From: Welwitschia mirabilis
Taxonomy: Eukaryota; Gnetophyta; Gnetopsida; Welwitschiales
Length of the DNA: 64,000 nucleotides
NCBI GenBank assembly: GCA_051453625.1
Contig: JBOZIK010000001.1
Location: forward strand, 38,603,405-38,667,404
Reading direction: 5' to 3'
Part shown: positions 42,950 through 57,671 of the stretch, one piece after another
How the letters are laid out: each line of letters begins with the position of its first letter
How positions within the stretch are numbered: position 1 is the stretch's first letter
The notes under the pieces: model-generated
The model's database searches: none
What the model was told of the DNA's origin: nothing
What the model saw: only the letters and a program-made list of their open reading frames with translations
Program-made: the position numbers and the translations under genes

Positions 42950-43500
42950 TTGATACCTCCTCCTTTATTGTCGAATACAACATATTACATCCTCATAACA
43001 GATCTCATCTGAATGATCATGATTTGATAAAACATCCTCCTAATGTCAAATATCATAACAAGAGTAGGTCTTTCCAAAATGAATAATCAGCTCCATTTGC
43101 TGAATGCCATTAGTCTTAGTTGAAGTAAAAACTACTTTAAAAGAATTCTTCTTTTAAAAAGAGTAAATTAAATGTTCATATTATAAAAGATAAGGTTATG
43201 TTACTAGTTATTGTTAGATACCTGGGAATAAAATTAAAGCTACTCCTAAGTTATGTATAACTAGAAACATACCTCATGACAAATCTTAGATTCTAGATAC
43301 AAGTGTAATTAGGCATATAATGTGTAGGTGTAACTACTTTAATGATTCCATGACACAACTACCTAATTTTAATTGGTTAACAAAAGTTTAAGTCATGTAG
43401 AAGGTCATGATTTAATTAGCTTTAAATTGTATTTTCTCTCTCATGGAATGATCTTTTATGTTTTGTATGTTTCTTATTTGAGGTCGCATCTTTTCTTACT
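42950..43500 (+). pseudogene. Copia gag end and protease scrap
   Basis: A broken frame contains a zinc-knuckle-like VTSYC-stop-IPGNKIKATPKL (about 43200). At 43287-43345 it has ILDTSVIRHIMCRCNYFNDS, which resembles the copia protease pattern (I-x-D-x-G-A-x-x-H-M) with D-T-S at the catalytic site. SLMESFMFCMFLI near 43440 resembles the L-x-x-V-L-Y-V-P that follows. It is a different copia lineage from the Sirevirus-like elements at the window start. No RT was found. Confidence 0.5.
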
Positions 43501-43509
43501 TTCAACACT

Positions 43510-46500
43510 AGTTTAAGAAAATCATTTAATTTCGATGAAAAGGTATTCTATCAATATTTTTTATAAATACATTAAGAGGAATATTTTTAAACATCTTTTT
43601 AAAAATGGAAAAGGGGATTATTTGGGAATTTATATTATATTAAATGGGTAGACTTTTAAAGAAGGAAGCATGAGAATTAAAACAGCATAATAACCCATCA
43701 TTATTTATAAAACCCCTGTAACATCTACAAGAAAATTCATAAAGAAGATCCTAAGCAGGTCAAGGCTCCATCAAGAGAAAAAAGTAAAAGAAAAGATACC
43801 TTAACTAAAAGTGAAGACCTAAGACCTTGCCCTATGAGAAGAACAAAGAAAGATGCTAACTTAATTGGGATAAGAAAAGAAGTCAGTCCAATTGATTAAG
43901 AAAATGAAAAAACTAGATTTGAAGGAAGACCAACCTTTTACCATTAAAAAAAATAGCTTGGAAATAGGAGATATATTCTTGCATGTATATATTAAGGGGC
44001 TAACAAATGGATGAGGAAAATTGATGAATCCAAAATATGATGTATCTTTGTATTTAATATTAACTTGTTTTAATTATAAAGTTATAATTATCATTTAACT
44101 TAATTATAAATTTTTATGTTAGTAGGTTAGTGGTTAATTGCTAAGCATAAATTATATTAATCAATGTTGTAGTTACAATTATTACTTAACATGAAGATAA
44201 AAATAGAATGAAAAAAATAAAATTTAGAAAAACCTAATAAATGTAGCTAACTTTGAGAAGAAAGAAAAGGAACTAATTACTAAAAGAAATGTATTGGGAT
44301 ATAAATAATGGAGACTAGATTTATAAGACATATTTAGGCAAGTAAAAAGACCAGGAATGGTGCTTTGCATGAGATTCGCTGAGGTAGTCCATAGAACGTC
44401 CAATGCTCCTTGCGAAGGAAAAACATGCATTAACCCAAGATTTAATGATTTATGTTTAAAAAAATATTATATAATCAATTGATTTAATATAATAAATGCA
44501 TAATGTTTAATGCTAAGTGTTATACTTGTGTAGCAACATTTCATGTTAATGAAAAATTTAAAAGTTATTATTTATGTTGTCTTTATTATCACATTAGTTA
44601 AAAAAGTATTGTTTTATCTATTTTTCCTATAGTATGTGCTACTAAACATATGTTGAGATATTTTTAATGTTTAAAAATAAGTGCTATTTTATCATTTTAA
44701 TTTAATTGCATGAATGAACTTACATTTTCCTCCTTAAAAACATGTATATTTTGTATATAATAACAATGAGTTAGCCTTAAAAGTATTCAAGTTTTTCTTT
44801 ATCAAGATTTTATCTTGGTAATGAAATTTGAATTAAGTTGGTTGAAGATTTAATCATCTTAGCTAGTTCCATAGTAACTGAATGAATTAAACATCAATTT
44901 TTAAAATGATGATATCATGCTTCGAGCATTCATGGATTTATTTGGATGCTTAACATAATAATTTAACTCGACATAAGGAAATCAAACATACATAATTTAT
45001 AATAAAGCATAGATAAATCTCCTAGATTAAATTGCATATATAGTAGAAGTATATAGTGTCAAATTGATGGATCACTCTCACATAAACTATTTTGCAAATA
45101 TTATATATTACTTTATCAAACTATTACTTTATATGATAAAATAACTATCTCTAAGTGAGTTTCATGTAAATATCACACGACAAAAATTAAATATTAAGTA
45201 GTACATGTGTAAAAAGAATAAAATTCAGAAGATGTGAAAATATGTTAAATAAAAAGTAAATCAACTTTTGTAAACATTCACTATTAATTTAATGACCATT
45301 TATAACTCAATGAATGATTTAGAACGTTCAAATAGTTATAACTACTTAAGTAATTATTAAGTAAAAATAAATTTCCATGAAAACTTATTATCTAAGATAA
45401 TGCAAAATGGATGGATATGATAATTCAAACATACTATTCCATTTTATACTAATAGTTCAACAACTTATAATCACAACATAACATTTTGAAAATAGGATTC
45501 TTCAAACTAACAATGTAAAATGAATGACTTTAATAATATTTTCACTAAATATTCATACATTTTACTTGGACAATAACTCTTAATTAAGCCTAAATTAAGT
45601 CATAAAAGAAATGTAACATCTAAATTAGCTATGAATTAATAATAAGTAATGGAAAAAAACACATCAAAGTGTATGTAATCAAAGTAAAACTTAGTCAGTT
45701 TCATGATATTTTAACTGAAAGAAACATAGGAAAGAAATGGAACAAAGAGAAAAGAAAGATAATAAACTCCAAAAAGGAAACTTATATCTTTCCACAACTC
45801 TTAAAATACTTATAATATGTTTTAAAACAAGTTTTTAAAACTAAATATTTAAGATTAAATAAAACTGATTAAAACAAATAAGATACAAACTCACTAGAAA
45901 ATTCTGCCAAAACTTACAATTAGCCCTACTTTAACCTAAAATATTAAGAGATGTATCAAACTTATAAGAAAATGGATTTCATATTTTGAAAGTACTCAAA
46001 TTATACTATAACACAATATCTTAAACATTTTGAAAACATGTCAATATTAATGGAAAATTTTAATAAGAAAAAATAGGAAAATTAAGATCTCATAGTATAA
46101 AAAACTTTCTAAGTAAAATTGCAACTTTGGTATAAATGGTTAAAAATGGAATTTTGAAGGATAAATTGGGGTTTAAACTCATAATACATAAAAGTTTATA
46201 AATCATGATAGGAATCTACTAATAAAATGTTAGAGAAATTGGAGTTGTAAAGAAAGTGACACAGTCAAATAAGCACTAAAATTAACTAGTTCTACCTCAG
46301 TTTGAGACAATAGCAAGAGACAAAAGTGCTAATGTGATAATCAAAAATTTCAATTTCAAAATTTAGTATATCAAATATTTCCATGATAAATTTAAGTTAT
46401 AGGAAAGTAGAAAAGAGAAATTCATCATCCATTACTTATGAAGAAAGATGTAATCTTGAGAAACTGTACTAGAAGTAATAAGAAGAATAGATGAAAGAAG

Positions 46501-49500
46501 AGAGAAAATAAATATAAAACATGATTTATTTGACAAAACGTTACCAACCATGAAAAATTAGCCAATTGTATGATAGGAACTAAATTTTCTACAATTCTGT
46601 TAGTGCTAAATATGTAACATGCTCTATGAAGTCTAATTGAATTGAAAGAAATATATGATATAAATGCACAAATCAAGTAAACATAAGAATAGAAAACATC
46701 AATAAAAATAACAATTATTAGTTTCAAATGCAATCACAACCATTTCCATTAATCTTCAATCCATATTCTTGCAAGATCTGATGCCTTATTCCCATCTTAC
46801 ATCACCCATTCACATGCACTTTAGCATCCTTATAATGCTCTCTAGATGGATGAAATTGGAGAAAAGGATACGGAAAATGATTTTAAGAGGACATGGGAAG
46901 CTAAAAATGGATATACATGTTAGCAGTGGATGGAAATAAAGAATAGAGTACACTTCCAAAGTTGATATAGAGAGAAGATTAGCATGGAAGTAGATAAATA
47001 AGAGATAGAATGTAGATAAAAGTTCCTTTCAATGCTTGAAAGTCAAATTTAAAGCATGTACTTGGCTTATGATGTAACTTGATGTATAGTTTGGAATTAA
47101 GAAGGGTCTTTATAAATGCACTATGTTTAGTTTTAGGTGAAGAGTTTGTCATGACTTACACTTTTTACCATGTGATTTACATTAAGAAATTGTTAATAGT
47201 TACATGATGCTAGAGTGCTAATTTGTATTAGGAAATGGGACTATAATACCATAATAGTTACACTAGGAAGCATAAAAATATAAAATTACAAATTAATACA
47301 ATTTTAATTATTTTAACTAATATTAGATTAAGACATCATGTTTGACTTAAAAATGACTAGTACTAAATAAATTATGGCTTCTAAAATGAAAAGTTTCAAG
47401 GTAGTGATGTCCTCATAAGATCTAATGTGATTTGATGGTCATGAATCTAGTATAAAAAATGAGTTAAAGTTATCACATTAGCAATTGGATGACATAAGAT
47501 GATGGAAGAGGGACTATGAGACATCTCTAAGACTAATAGGTTAAATAAGTCTTCCATGCTTCATATTATTCCCTTTGATCTAGACCTCCTAATTATGATC
47601 ATCATAATTAGCCTTAAACTAGATCATAATGCATTAGTTTGAGCTCTTTGAACATCTGATAACTCTATGATTTAAAAAGTACAAAAACATCTCTAAGTAT
47701 AGTATTATAATTCTCAAAGTAATGGAAAAATTATGAATATTAATACCCTATTTTATTTTATTAAAAATTTAAGCTTCATCAATAAGCCTCTATTTTTTCA
47801 AAAATAAATGATTAAATATAATCTTTAGATTAATAGATTAAATATAATCTTTAGGTTAACTGTGTAACATTGCTAGTGTTTTTAGTAGTGCACAGTTGTC
47901 TTTTATCTATGCATTCTTCTATTCATAACTTGGCTTTGCCAATTAGTCTAACATTTCAATAATTTCCTCTCTTTGAATAGTTTGTAAATCACTGAGAGAT
48001 GTGGATACCATGGTTTTCTACTTTCCACTAGATTCTCCAATTTTTTATGATCTGAGCCACTATACATCTAAGATTTTATATTTTTATTATAAGAAAATAA
48101 TTATATTAATGATATAATAAATTTTTAGGTATAGTATTTTAATATAGTATTCTATATTGATATACTTCTTTTTAACCATAAAGTAAGTAGTAAACTTTAG
48201 TGGACTATCTTTGGATTTCTAATATGGATATTATATATGTATGCATTGCTATTGTTAGATATGCAACAATTATAAAGACATAATATTTTACTAGTGTAAA
48301 TTAGAGAGGTCTTCTATAACTATGAAAGATACAAGGATTTTGATCATTATAATAATCTCTTCTTCTACATGGAATATTTAAATACTATAAATGCTATTGA
48401 CTATGGCTTTAAAGTATTCTTACCATATAATTTCAAAGGTAGAAAAGTCAGTGTAAATCTTGAATTTATCTTTGTTAATGATTTATTTGAGCACCTTGCT
48501 TTCAATCTTTTCTCATGATATGTTTTATTGTAAATCTTAGGTTATATATCAAGAAACATTTCTTTCTTAGAATAGATTAATTTATTTATATTAGATTATA
48601 ACATCAAAGCCTTACATGTTATGTTGGTTACTAAATATTACTTTGCAAGTTAGAATAATTGTATATCTTTTGATTAAGTTACCACATATATCCCTGTGGA
48701 AGAATGATACCAAGTATTTCACTTAGTTAAATCTAGCTCAATGTTATACGTAAACATCACCCAAGACTATTAATAGGGTTTTTATGTTTTTTACTTAGCT
48801 GATAGCGAGAATAATTCTATTCATTTAAATATTTATACACATGTACATGCACTATCATGAGGTTAAACTAATAATTCCTATTTGATTCTGGTTCCTATTC
48901 ATTGCTCTTCCACTGTTTGCTTTAATGAATGTGTATTGGTTCTAGAGAATATTACTGGGAATGAAGAAAATAAAACAGGCTTGAGAGCTAAATCTATGAT
49001 ATCTGCTGCCTATGTATTTTAGTTATTTCACTGAGCTATTTATCTTTTATGTTGAAATCTCTTCTGAATCATTCAAGTTATGATTTTTCTTCCTATGGAT
49101 GATATTTACTCTTTGTAAATTCATGGTGCTAGTTATGGCTCTAATTTGAGCCAAATTTTGTCCAAAAAAACCAAAAAAAAAAAAAAATCAACCAAGGCTT
49201 ATTGCCAGTGAAATACACTATTGATTGAGAAGTAACTAATTTTCAATTTTAAACCTTAAGCAATATTAAAAGTTTAAAGTATATTGAGTGAAAAAGAAAA
49301 GAAAACCAAACAAAATAGAAAAGGAACTTGGTTTTGATATAATCAAGTTAAGTAGATCTTACTGAACATCCTAACTTAACTTGATCTATCTAAGTTATAA
49401 GTGAAATCAAGACCTATGGGAGAAAATCAATCAAGTGGATCTTTCTCCACATTCCAATGATCAAGGCCTACTTTTACTTTTAAAAATTAGGGCCTTCATT

Positions 49501-51608
49501 ATAGAAGAGTTTCATTGTCATTTTCTCCTTAAGGATAATTGTGATACAAATATAGTAAAACAATGCATGCTTATAAACTAATAAAAAAAATTTAAGAAAA
49601 TATTCAAGGGCAAGAATGAAAATAGAAAAAAGTATTTTTACAATTACAGACTAAAGCTAGAAATGAGCGTAGCTTTCAGAATCTAACATAAACCTAAGAA
49701 TAACAACAAGAGTTCCTATAATGGAAATAGGTTTTCTTTATTATTAAATTGGAAATTTTGAAGCTTCGTCAATACTTGAACATGGTGACATGATGTTATT
49801 TACCATATTAATGTTGGTGAAGATCTCAAGTCATCTTATCCCTTATAGCATATCTATATAAACATGGAAAATAAAATGTGATTCCCAAAGATCATTAAAC
49901 ATCAGTATAAACTATAGACTAAGATGTAAACATAAAGAAATCACTTAGAAATATATAAAAATCTCAACATATTTTAGTACAAGAAGTATGACAAGTATGT
50001 AAGACATCCATGCTTACCATAAAAGATTACACCAAGTATTAACTTCTAGTTCTTCAACTTATGAAAAGCATTAAAAGTATGTCACAAGCGACACTTAAAA
50101 TCAAGAGACTAAACCAAAGAATAATAGCATTTTATTAATGAAATAGAGCAAAACTACATAACATAAATAAAAACACCAAGCTACAAACAAAATTTCATGC
50201 TAGCCTTAAGGGTTACCCATCCTAAGTAAAAGATATAGAAGAAATACATGGAAATCATCAATCTAAGCATGAAGTACAATAGATTCTATTCAAATTTTAT
50301 GAAAAGGTTGATCAAATTATTTCTTCTATTTTCTTCTCTTTCATATTAGGCACTTAGCCCTTTTTATAGAGAAAACTAGTATTAGGATTTGGATGTTTTA
50401 GGGTTTTCCTGATTATGATTTGACATTGAAATCAATCATTTTACAGTGGTGGATAATGGTAGTTTTTGGTATTATACATGATTGGCCTTATAACTGAAAA
50501 TCGAACATTTCTTCATAGCAAATCAAAATGTAAGTTTAGAAGGAATTTTGCAAAAGAGACCAACGTTGTTATGTAAATAATTAATATTGGCTATGTTTTG
50601 TGCCTGTCCAGCTCTAATTTGTGTCACATGCTTTAAAATGTTGCTGAATTCCTAAAAATATCATGGAAAATGCATAGCATCAATTATGGCATAAGAAATA
50701 GCATAAGATATACTTTTATGATTACAATGGTTAAATCACTATCTTCACTAAGATAAATTAATATGATATCTTGAGATAATTGTCAATTTTTACATGTTAA
50801 AACCCAACTTTACTTACAACCATTTTAATTACTCAAAAATTCCAAATAATGTGAAAATATTTAAAATATGCACTCAAAAGTGCACATACATAAAGAAGAG
50901 ATAAATGCTTAGTGTAAAACATATGTGTGAAACACTACTACCTAATTGTAAAAGGATTAAAAGCCTTATTATGTATGTAAATTACTTATCTTTTAGAAAC
51001 CCCATGTATAAGAGAAGTCACAACTCTAAATGAATGAAAGTCTGATAACATAGCTAATGATAGGAAAATGGCATTATCAGCTCAAGATGAGAGATTAAAT
51101 GACAGTAAAATTAGACCCACAAGGAACGCAAGCATTTGGAGCCCAGCACCATTTAAGAGAGCACAGTGGTGATCTTTGTTAAAAGATTATAGCAAAAGTT
51201 AGCAACACCTTTAATAGAAAATGGTAGGCACGACATTTATTTTTTTAAACATCATGTCATTTTTGAAAGGGTTGTGATCAAATAAGAGCTACATTAAAGT
51301 TTTTAAGAAGCCACTTCAGATTTACTATGCTTCTATCAAATGGCTGAGGGAGTAGATGTAGCATCATGTAAGAGAGAGTAGTAGTGTAAGTATAAATAGT
51401 TTATAGAAAAGGCTAAATGACTGTGCGTTATTACATCACTGTGGATGATGGCATTTCCTATTAGATTAAAGGAAAAGGGCAAGAATGGCTAAAAATAAAA
51501 AAACGTTTGTAACCAAAGTGGTACAGTAAAAAACCACAATAAAAAAATGAAGTAGCAAAACTACATTGATGGTAAAATCTGTGTTATCCCATAGCTCATT
51601 TTATTACT

Positions 51609-51610
<2 letters not shown>
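43510..51610. other. Long AT-rich stretch without recognisable genes
   Basis: About 8 kb with no protein domain, RNA gene or element terminus that I could support. A 102-codon minus frame at 46425-46733 is low-complexity hydrophobic text and looks like chance. An A-rich run lies at 49165-49187. A stretch near 50150-50420 ('cttagccctttttatagag') has the style of an LTR or promoter region but no partner was found. Confidence 0.4.

Positions 51611-51665
<55 letters not shown>
51611..51665. repeat. (GA)27 microsatellite
   Basis: An uninterrupted GA run of 55 bases. It is clean while the surrounding DNA is heavily mutated, so the array is likely still turning over. Confidence 0.98.
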
Positions 51666-51667
<2 letters not shown>

Positions 51668-53140
51668 TAAGCTTGTTCTGTGCACATTATCCTAAACATA
51701 AAAATGTAGAAAATATTAATATGCATTTTATGGTGATGACGCAAAGTCTCTGATGTCAATGGAATGGTACTTTAGCACCTTTAAAAGTAACTTTCCTTTC
51801 AACTGAAAGCTCTACAACTCGGAATTCCAAAGGCAAAATTTTGAGAGAAATAAGATTATGGTAGTCACTATGAAAATGTGCAGAAAATAAATGGTGTCTT
51901 AGAAAAACTGCTTGACATATGAAAGAAACAGAAATTGAGGATCGTGACGATGCAAAAAAAGTGCTCAGAGATGGCAGTGGCATGACAATTCTCAAGAAAG
52001 CAGTAAAAGGATAGTAATGACACTCACTGTGGAGAGATTGTGTTTACGTATAGAGCATAGCAGTTTCTTCTTATAGCATGTTCTTTATTAAATTACAACA
52101 CAAATAAATAGTATGCCATATTAGGAGTATCTTACAACTCCAAACTTTGTTATTTCAATTATTTAAGGGTCGCAATGATGAAAAAAATACCCAATTCTAC
52201 TACAAACAAGGCTACTTCCACTACTAAAAAAGCTAGATAATCAAGTCTGCTTCTCTAATTCTGCTAAATGGTTTTGCATTAATAAAAGGAAAAAAAAAGA
52301 AACTTTATAAATTTGCTAATTCAGTGTCCTTGTTTAATGCCAAAGAAAACAAGAATTTCATGCTTATCAATATTATGTTATGAAAGCAAAATACCAAATG
52401 ATGAGAAGTCTATTTAGAAGTTTCTTATACACATAGAAAATCCTTGGTAAGATGCAGCCAACTAGCCCAAAACTTCTTATAAAAATAATCAAATGAGATC
52501 CATTGTTATGGCTCTAGGGGAGTTTTAAAAGCCTATATTTTCAGTCTCTTTAACCTATAATATATTCTTCTTACTCCATTAGTAATAGCTCTTAAAGTAC
52601 CCTATGATGGCACTCCAAAAATTGAAAAACTAATAAACTTGCAATATATGCAAGAATCAAGTAGTAAGCTTTCAAGCAAGAGCCTATTAAATAAGCTCCA
52701 CAATCCTCAGATCCATAGCAAACTAGTAAAGTTCTTATTTTAAAACTACACAAAAAAACTTTTGCTTAGCTAATAGAAAAAAATCTACACCTAAAAAAGT
52801 TATTACATGCAAAACCTATGAAAAAGATCTAAGCATAAACACTAGGTCTCAAAAAAACTACAAATAGATTTAAAAAGATATTTAAAAAAAAAGGCATGCA
52901 AAGCATACAAGAGGTCATGCAAACTACCTAGGAGTCTTAGGAACCCTAGCTTAATCTCTAATACTACATACAAAGGCAAAGCAATATTTTTAAGATCATA
53001 TTTTTATTTTTTCTTCCTTTTCAAATAATAGAGCTTACTTTTATAGGCAATCATACTCAACTAGGTTTTCATTGGGGTTTTCATTTTTCTTAAGTATAGT
53101 ATCAATTGTAACTTATTATTTTCCTAGAAAAAATATCTTT
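51666..53140. other. Stretch without recognisable genes
   Basis: No supported feature. GC content is slightly higher at 51680-52030 than in the flanks, which may indicate non-repeat host DNA, but no exon was recognised. Confidence 0.35.
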
Positions 53141-53149
53141 CTCTTATAG

Positions 53150-54310
53150 GGTGGTCTTTGATTTACAAATCTAGCATTTAATCTATCCATGTTTATTATT
53201 CTTCTTATTAGGCTTCTTCAAAAGTTACTTATTCAAAAGTTGAAAAATTTCTTCTGAGGTTCATTTGGTCTTATAAAGAAGGTAAAGAAGGCTATTATAA
53301 AGTTTCTTATAATATTATGGTCTTGTCTAAAGAAAAGAGTGATTTAGATTTCCTTGATTTATATTCTTAAGGAGTTGGCATAGCTAAAAAATCAATTCTT
53401 CAAATTTGTTTCTCTGTTTCTAGTTTATTCATTGTCGGTTCTTAAGTTTAAGATTTATTTGCTAAGAACAACCTAATATAGAAGAATATTCATCCAATTA
53501 ATTAGTTCTTTACTCCATATGTTATTATCATTCAAGGAACATGTGTTTTTAAAAGTGTTTAAAAGGGTTGGTAAAGACTTCATTCTTTTGATTTTTAAAC
53601 AACTCTAAAAACTCTTATAGATTTGATTCAATATATTATTCTTTAGTGCTTATCTCTTACTCCTGTTTTTTAGTGATTACAAACCCCAAACTAGCTACAA
53701 TATAATTCGATAAAGGATTGACTTTTTTGTGAAGCTTGTAGGTAAAAAATAACTAGATATGCTTGATGGATTTTCAATATACTTATAGGAATTATGATGG
53801 CCTTTGATAAGCTTTCATTAAACTTCAATAACTTTTTATTCATGTTTGTCATATCTCAGATAATGGCTTTCTGCATATAGAGGATCTACATTAAATAGAT
53901 CATACACATGTTCTTTTGTTTTTCTCAAGTAAAACTTACACTTTTCTATTAAGTGCTATCAATGTAGGAGCTATTTTTAATGACAAATGGCACATGCAAC
54001 ACACATCATCTCTTTGGATTTCTACTTTAAGAATTATTCGAAAGATTTTAGCTCTTCTAAAAATAAATAATTTTCTTTGGTACCTAATTTTTTAAGTTCT
54101 TCATATTAGTAATTACTTACAAAATTTGGGAGTGTTTAATCCACATTACCAAGATTTCCATCAATAGGATGATTTTATGCATGTTTTTGTTTAATGTTCA
54201 TTCACTAGAAATACATGGAATTGTGATTTTCTTGTCCTTCTTTATATTCTAATGAATTTGAACACATTATTCTAGGAACTAATTGGAATTTAGGTCGAGA
54301 TTAGATTTTT
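53150..54310 (+). pseudogene. LINE (non-LTR retrotransposon) 3' part, plus strand
   Basis: Near 53255 the translation reads FLLRFIWSYKEGKEGYYKVS and then MVLSKEKSDLDFLDLYS, corresponding to the F-x-W-x-G ... K-x-x-G-G-L-G-x-x-x-x segment after plant LINE reverse transcriptase. Near 54070-54230 it reads VLHISNYLQNLGVFNPHYQD, then QCSFTRNTWN-like text (observed with a stop before CSFTRNTWN), the zinc-binding zf-RVT domain. RT palm motifs are not present. Stops are frequent. Confidence 0.65.
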
Positions 54311-54319
54311 CTATGGAAT

Positions 54320-56100
54320 GTTATTAGATGCTGCATTCTTGATTTTATATGGAAGTGAAGATGTGATTTACACTCTAGGGAAAAAAATGTCTTCACTTGA
54401 TTTTTCTTGCATATATCAAAAAATGTAGTATTTTTACTAGTATCTTTTCATATGTGTGCCTACACACTGAGAAGCAGTTGCAAGTGAAGTATTTGATGTA
54501 ATTATTTATGCCTTAGTTTCTTCCCAAGTAAAGTTAGCATAGTTTTGCCTCACTTTAGTGGTTTTTCCACCTTTCATAATGATTTTTCTTTTACGTTTTT
54601 GTAGTTTAACTACATTTTCAATTGTTAGATTCTTTTGTCCTTTTGATATTAATAAAACTTCTTTCCAAGATTTGATGCCACTCTTCTTCATTAATTATTA
54701 ATAATATGTTAATTCATTATTTACAAATTTCATTCACTAGTTAAACTATTAAATATTCACTAATCATATCTACTAGTTTTATTTCCCTCTTTACATGTTA
54801 TTTATCTCTATATTTTCCTTACCCTTCTTCTAATCTTATTTGTTTTTATTTATTTATTTATTTTTAATTATTTATTAACTAGTGAAAAACAATAAATACT
54901 ACTAATCATAATATTTGTACATCATGAAAAATAAAATCACATTTATTGGGAGTGTTGAGTCTCAAATAAAAAGTTTTATATTAAGATCAACAAAGTCAAG
55001 TTTACCTACAATGTAAAATTACATCCAGACATTAAAAAGAAATAAGTAGGAATAAAATCCTAAAGACAATCACAAATTAAAGCATGAGAAGAGCTAATAT
55101 TCAAAATAAATAGGACTAATTTATGGTGGTTTCCTGCATTGAAGTATGGATGAAAAGGTAGATGTTGATAAGAAACTAAAGGGTCATCCACCGAGTGTAT
55201 TAAAAATTATAGGAGGTCTTCAAGTGAACTTTCTCTGCTTACAATCTAATTTGGAACATAGCATGATAAAAAACATAGGTCTTCTTAAGTTATGATTATC
55301 GTAATTACTATTCTCTTTAGAGATACCCAATAAAATTCAAATGATACATAAAATATTAGCATAATCCCTATGTAATAATGACGTATAAAAATTAAAATCA
55401 CATTTGTAAATGTGAAACTTGATAGTATTATTATATCATATAGAAAAAAATTGGTAGTTGTTCATAAAATACTGTGCACTAAGGATCCATTATTGAACTA
55501 TATTTATTTAATGAAGATAGAGCATTATAATAATCCTCCATTTACAATGATTCTCTCCTATACACCATAGCTTATATAAAAGTTTGACATAATGCTATTT
55601 TTAAATAAATAAGGATATAACTTTTTGTTTCATATTGTAATTTTCATGTAGCTTATTTAACACTACAATGATGTCACTTGATTTTTTTGAGATCTCCTTT
55701 TTCGATAGCTAAACCATATAATAATTTAGAATTGACTTTGACCCCTCTACAATTCAATAATTAGTTTTCACATGTAGGTTTTATAAATTTATAACATGAG
55801 ATGGATTATAAATATACTTTCTTAGCATTTTAACGTTAAATAAATTATTCATGTATGCCAAGTGGATATTTAAAGCTAACCTATACGTCAAACATCAAAC
55901 CTTTTAAGTGCTAACTTTGTCCTTTTCATGCTTCTCATAACAACTTTCATGACGATGACTTTAGGAATACATGTTTACTCACTTGAATTTCTAATGTTAT
56001 TCTTCTTTTATTAGCATAGCTTTCTCTCTGTCTAGATCTTCATATATTTTTTGGCTGGTTATTTTTATTCCATTTTCTATTTATTATGTATTTTTTGGTT
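54320..56100. other. Stretch without recognisable genes
   Basis: No supported feature. It lies between a plus-strand LINE tail and the 3' end of a minus-strand gypsy pol; part of it may be that element's chromodomain or LTR region, but I could not recognise either. Confidence 0.35.
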
Positions 56101-56109
56101 ACATAACCA

Positions 56110-57134
56110 TTTTGTTTTTAAGCTTACTTCATGATACTAGTAATTCACATTTTCTATCATCTAAGGCTTCAAATGGAGTTAAATCAATAAAACTATGATA
56201 ATTATTATTCTTAAAAATTCTATAAGCAATAAATAACCTTTCCAACTTTATGATTTATTTAAGATGCATGCTCTTAATAAATCTTCTAACACTTAGTTTA
56301 TCCATTTTGCTTAGCCATCTATTTGACTGTAGCCTATAATTCTTGTCAAAATTTAGAAGTTTAATGAGAGTCCATATTTGAAGTAATTATCATGAGAATT
56401 CCATCAAATCTAACAACATGTTTCAAGTAGACCTAATTAACCCTTATAAATACATATGTTAATTTAATAATAATAAAGTGTGTAAACTTAATTTATTTGT
56501 CTATTATTATATGATGAAATTATTTCTCTCTAAATTTTAGGTAATCTTATGACAAAATCCATATTGCGTTTATATGTTTGAATATCATTAAGATAATGGA
56601 TACCTCTAGGCTCCTAGTGTCCTACTATAATTTGTCGACATGTTAGACATTTAGCCACATATGTTACAACATACTGCTTCATTCCTAGTCATTAAATATT
56701 GGTTTTCATGTTTTGGTACATATTATTTTACTAAGATAACCAACTATAAAGGACAATGAAATTCTTGCATTAATATTTTCCTAACATTATCCACTTTAAG
56801 AATAATATAATCTCCTTCAAGTTGAATTATGCATTTTCTTATGCTATAATATCATACATCTTGTGATTTTAAACTCAATTCTTTTAATGTATGATAATTT
56901 TTATTCTTTTTTGGATCTTTCAAAATTATTTGTTTAAATTACCCTTAAATCTCTATGATTTCATTCAGGTATTCCCTCTGATTACAAACATCTGCTACAT
57001 TATCTCCTCTTTCCTCATGATATTGAATTTTAAAATCAACATCATAAAGAAAGTTAATCCATCTTTTTTATATAGAATTTAAGTTTGACTAAGTAAAAAC
57101 ATATTTAAAACTTTGATAGCTACTCTATACTTGA
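56110..57134 (-). pseudogene. pol: Gypsy RNase H end and integrase, minus strand
   Basis: Reading down from 57134: KRWINFLYDVDFKIQYHEER followed by NVADV (about 56990-57070), the R-R-W-x-x-x-L-x-D-Y-D ... N-x-x-A-D segment of Ty3/gypsy RNase H. Then at about 56620-56680 a broken integrase zinc finger (YVAKCLTC-like in mixed frames), and MDFV-like text. At about 56170-56240 NNNYHSFIDLTPFEALDDRK matches the integrase A-Y-N-x-S-Y-x-x-S-I-x-x-x-P-F-E-A-L-Y-G-R. These are the features of a chromovirus-type (Tekay/Reina-like) pol, distinct from the Athila/Tat element. Stops are numerous. Confidence 0.75.
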
Positions 57135-57671
57135 NNNNNNNNNNNNNNNNNNNNNNNNNNNNNNNNNNNNNNNNNNNNNNNNNNNNNNNNNNNNNNNNNN
57201 NNNNNNNNNNNNNNNNNNNNNNNNNNNNNNNNNNNNNNNNNNNNNNNNNNNNNNNNNNNNNNNNNNNNNNNNNNNNNNNNNNNNNNNNNNNNNNNNNNNN
57301 NNNNNNNNNNNNNNNNNNNNNNNNNNNNNNNNNNNNNNNNNNNNNNNNNNNNNNNNNNNNNNNNNNNNNNNNNNNNNNNNNNNNNNNNNNNNNNNNNNNN
57401 NNNNNNNNNNNNNNNNNNNNNNNNNNNNNNNNNNNNNNNNNNNNNNNNNNNNNNNNNNNNNNNNNNNNNNNNNNNNNNNNNNNNNNNNNNNNNNNNNNNN
57501 NNNNNNNNNNNNNNNNNNNNNNNNNNNNNNNNNNNNNNNNNNNNNNNNNNNNNNNNNNNNNNNNNNNNNNNNNNNNNNNNNNNNNNNNNNNNNNNNNNNN
57601 NNNNNNNNNNNNNNNNNNNNNNNNNNNNNNNNNNNNNNNNNNNNNNNNNNNNNNNNNNNNNNNNNNNNNNN

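Noticed and set aside
46425-46733. 102-codon minus-strand open frame
   Set aside because: It is Phe/Leu/Ile-rich low-complexity text from AT-rich DNA with no domain or neighbour support.
51756-51995. 79-codon minus-strand frame near the (GA)n repeat
   Set aside because: No recognisable domain, no splice or promoter context and no second copy to test conservation.
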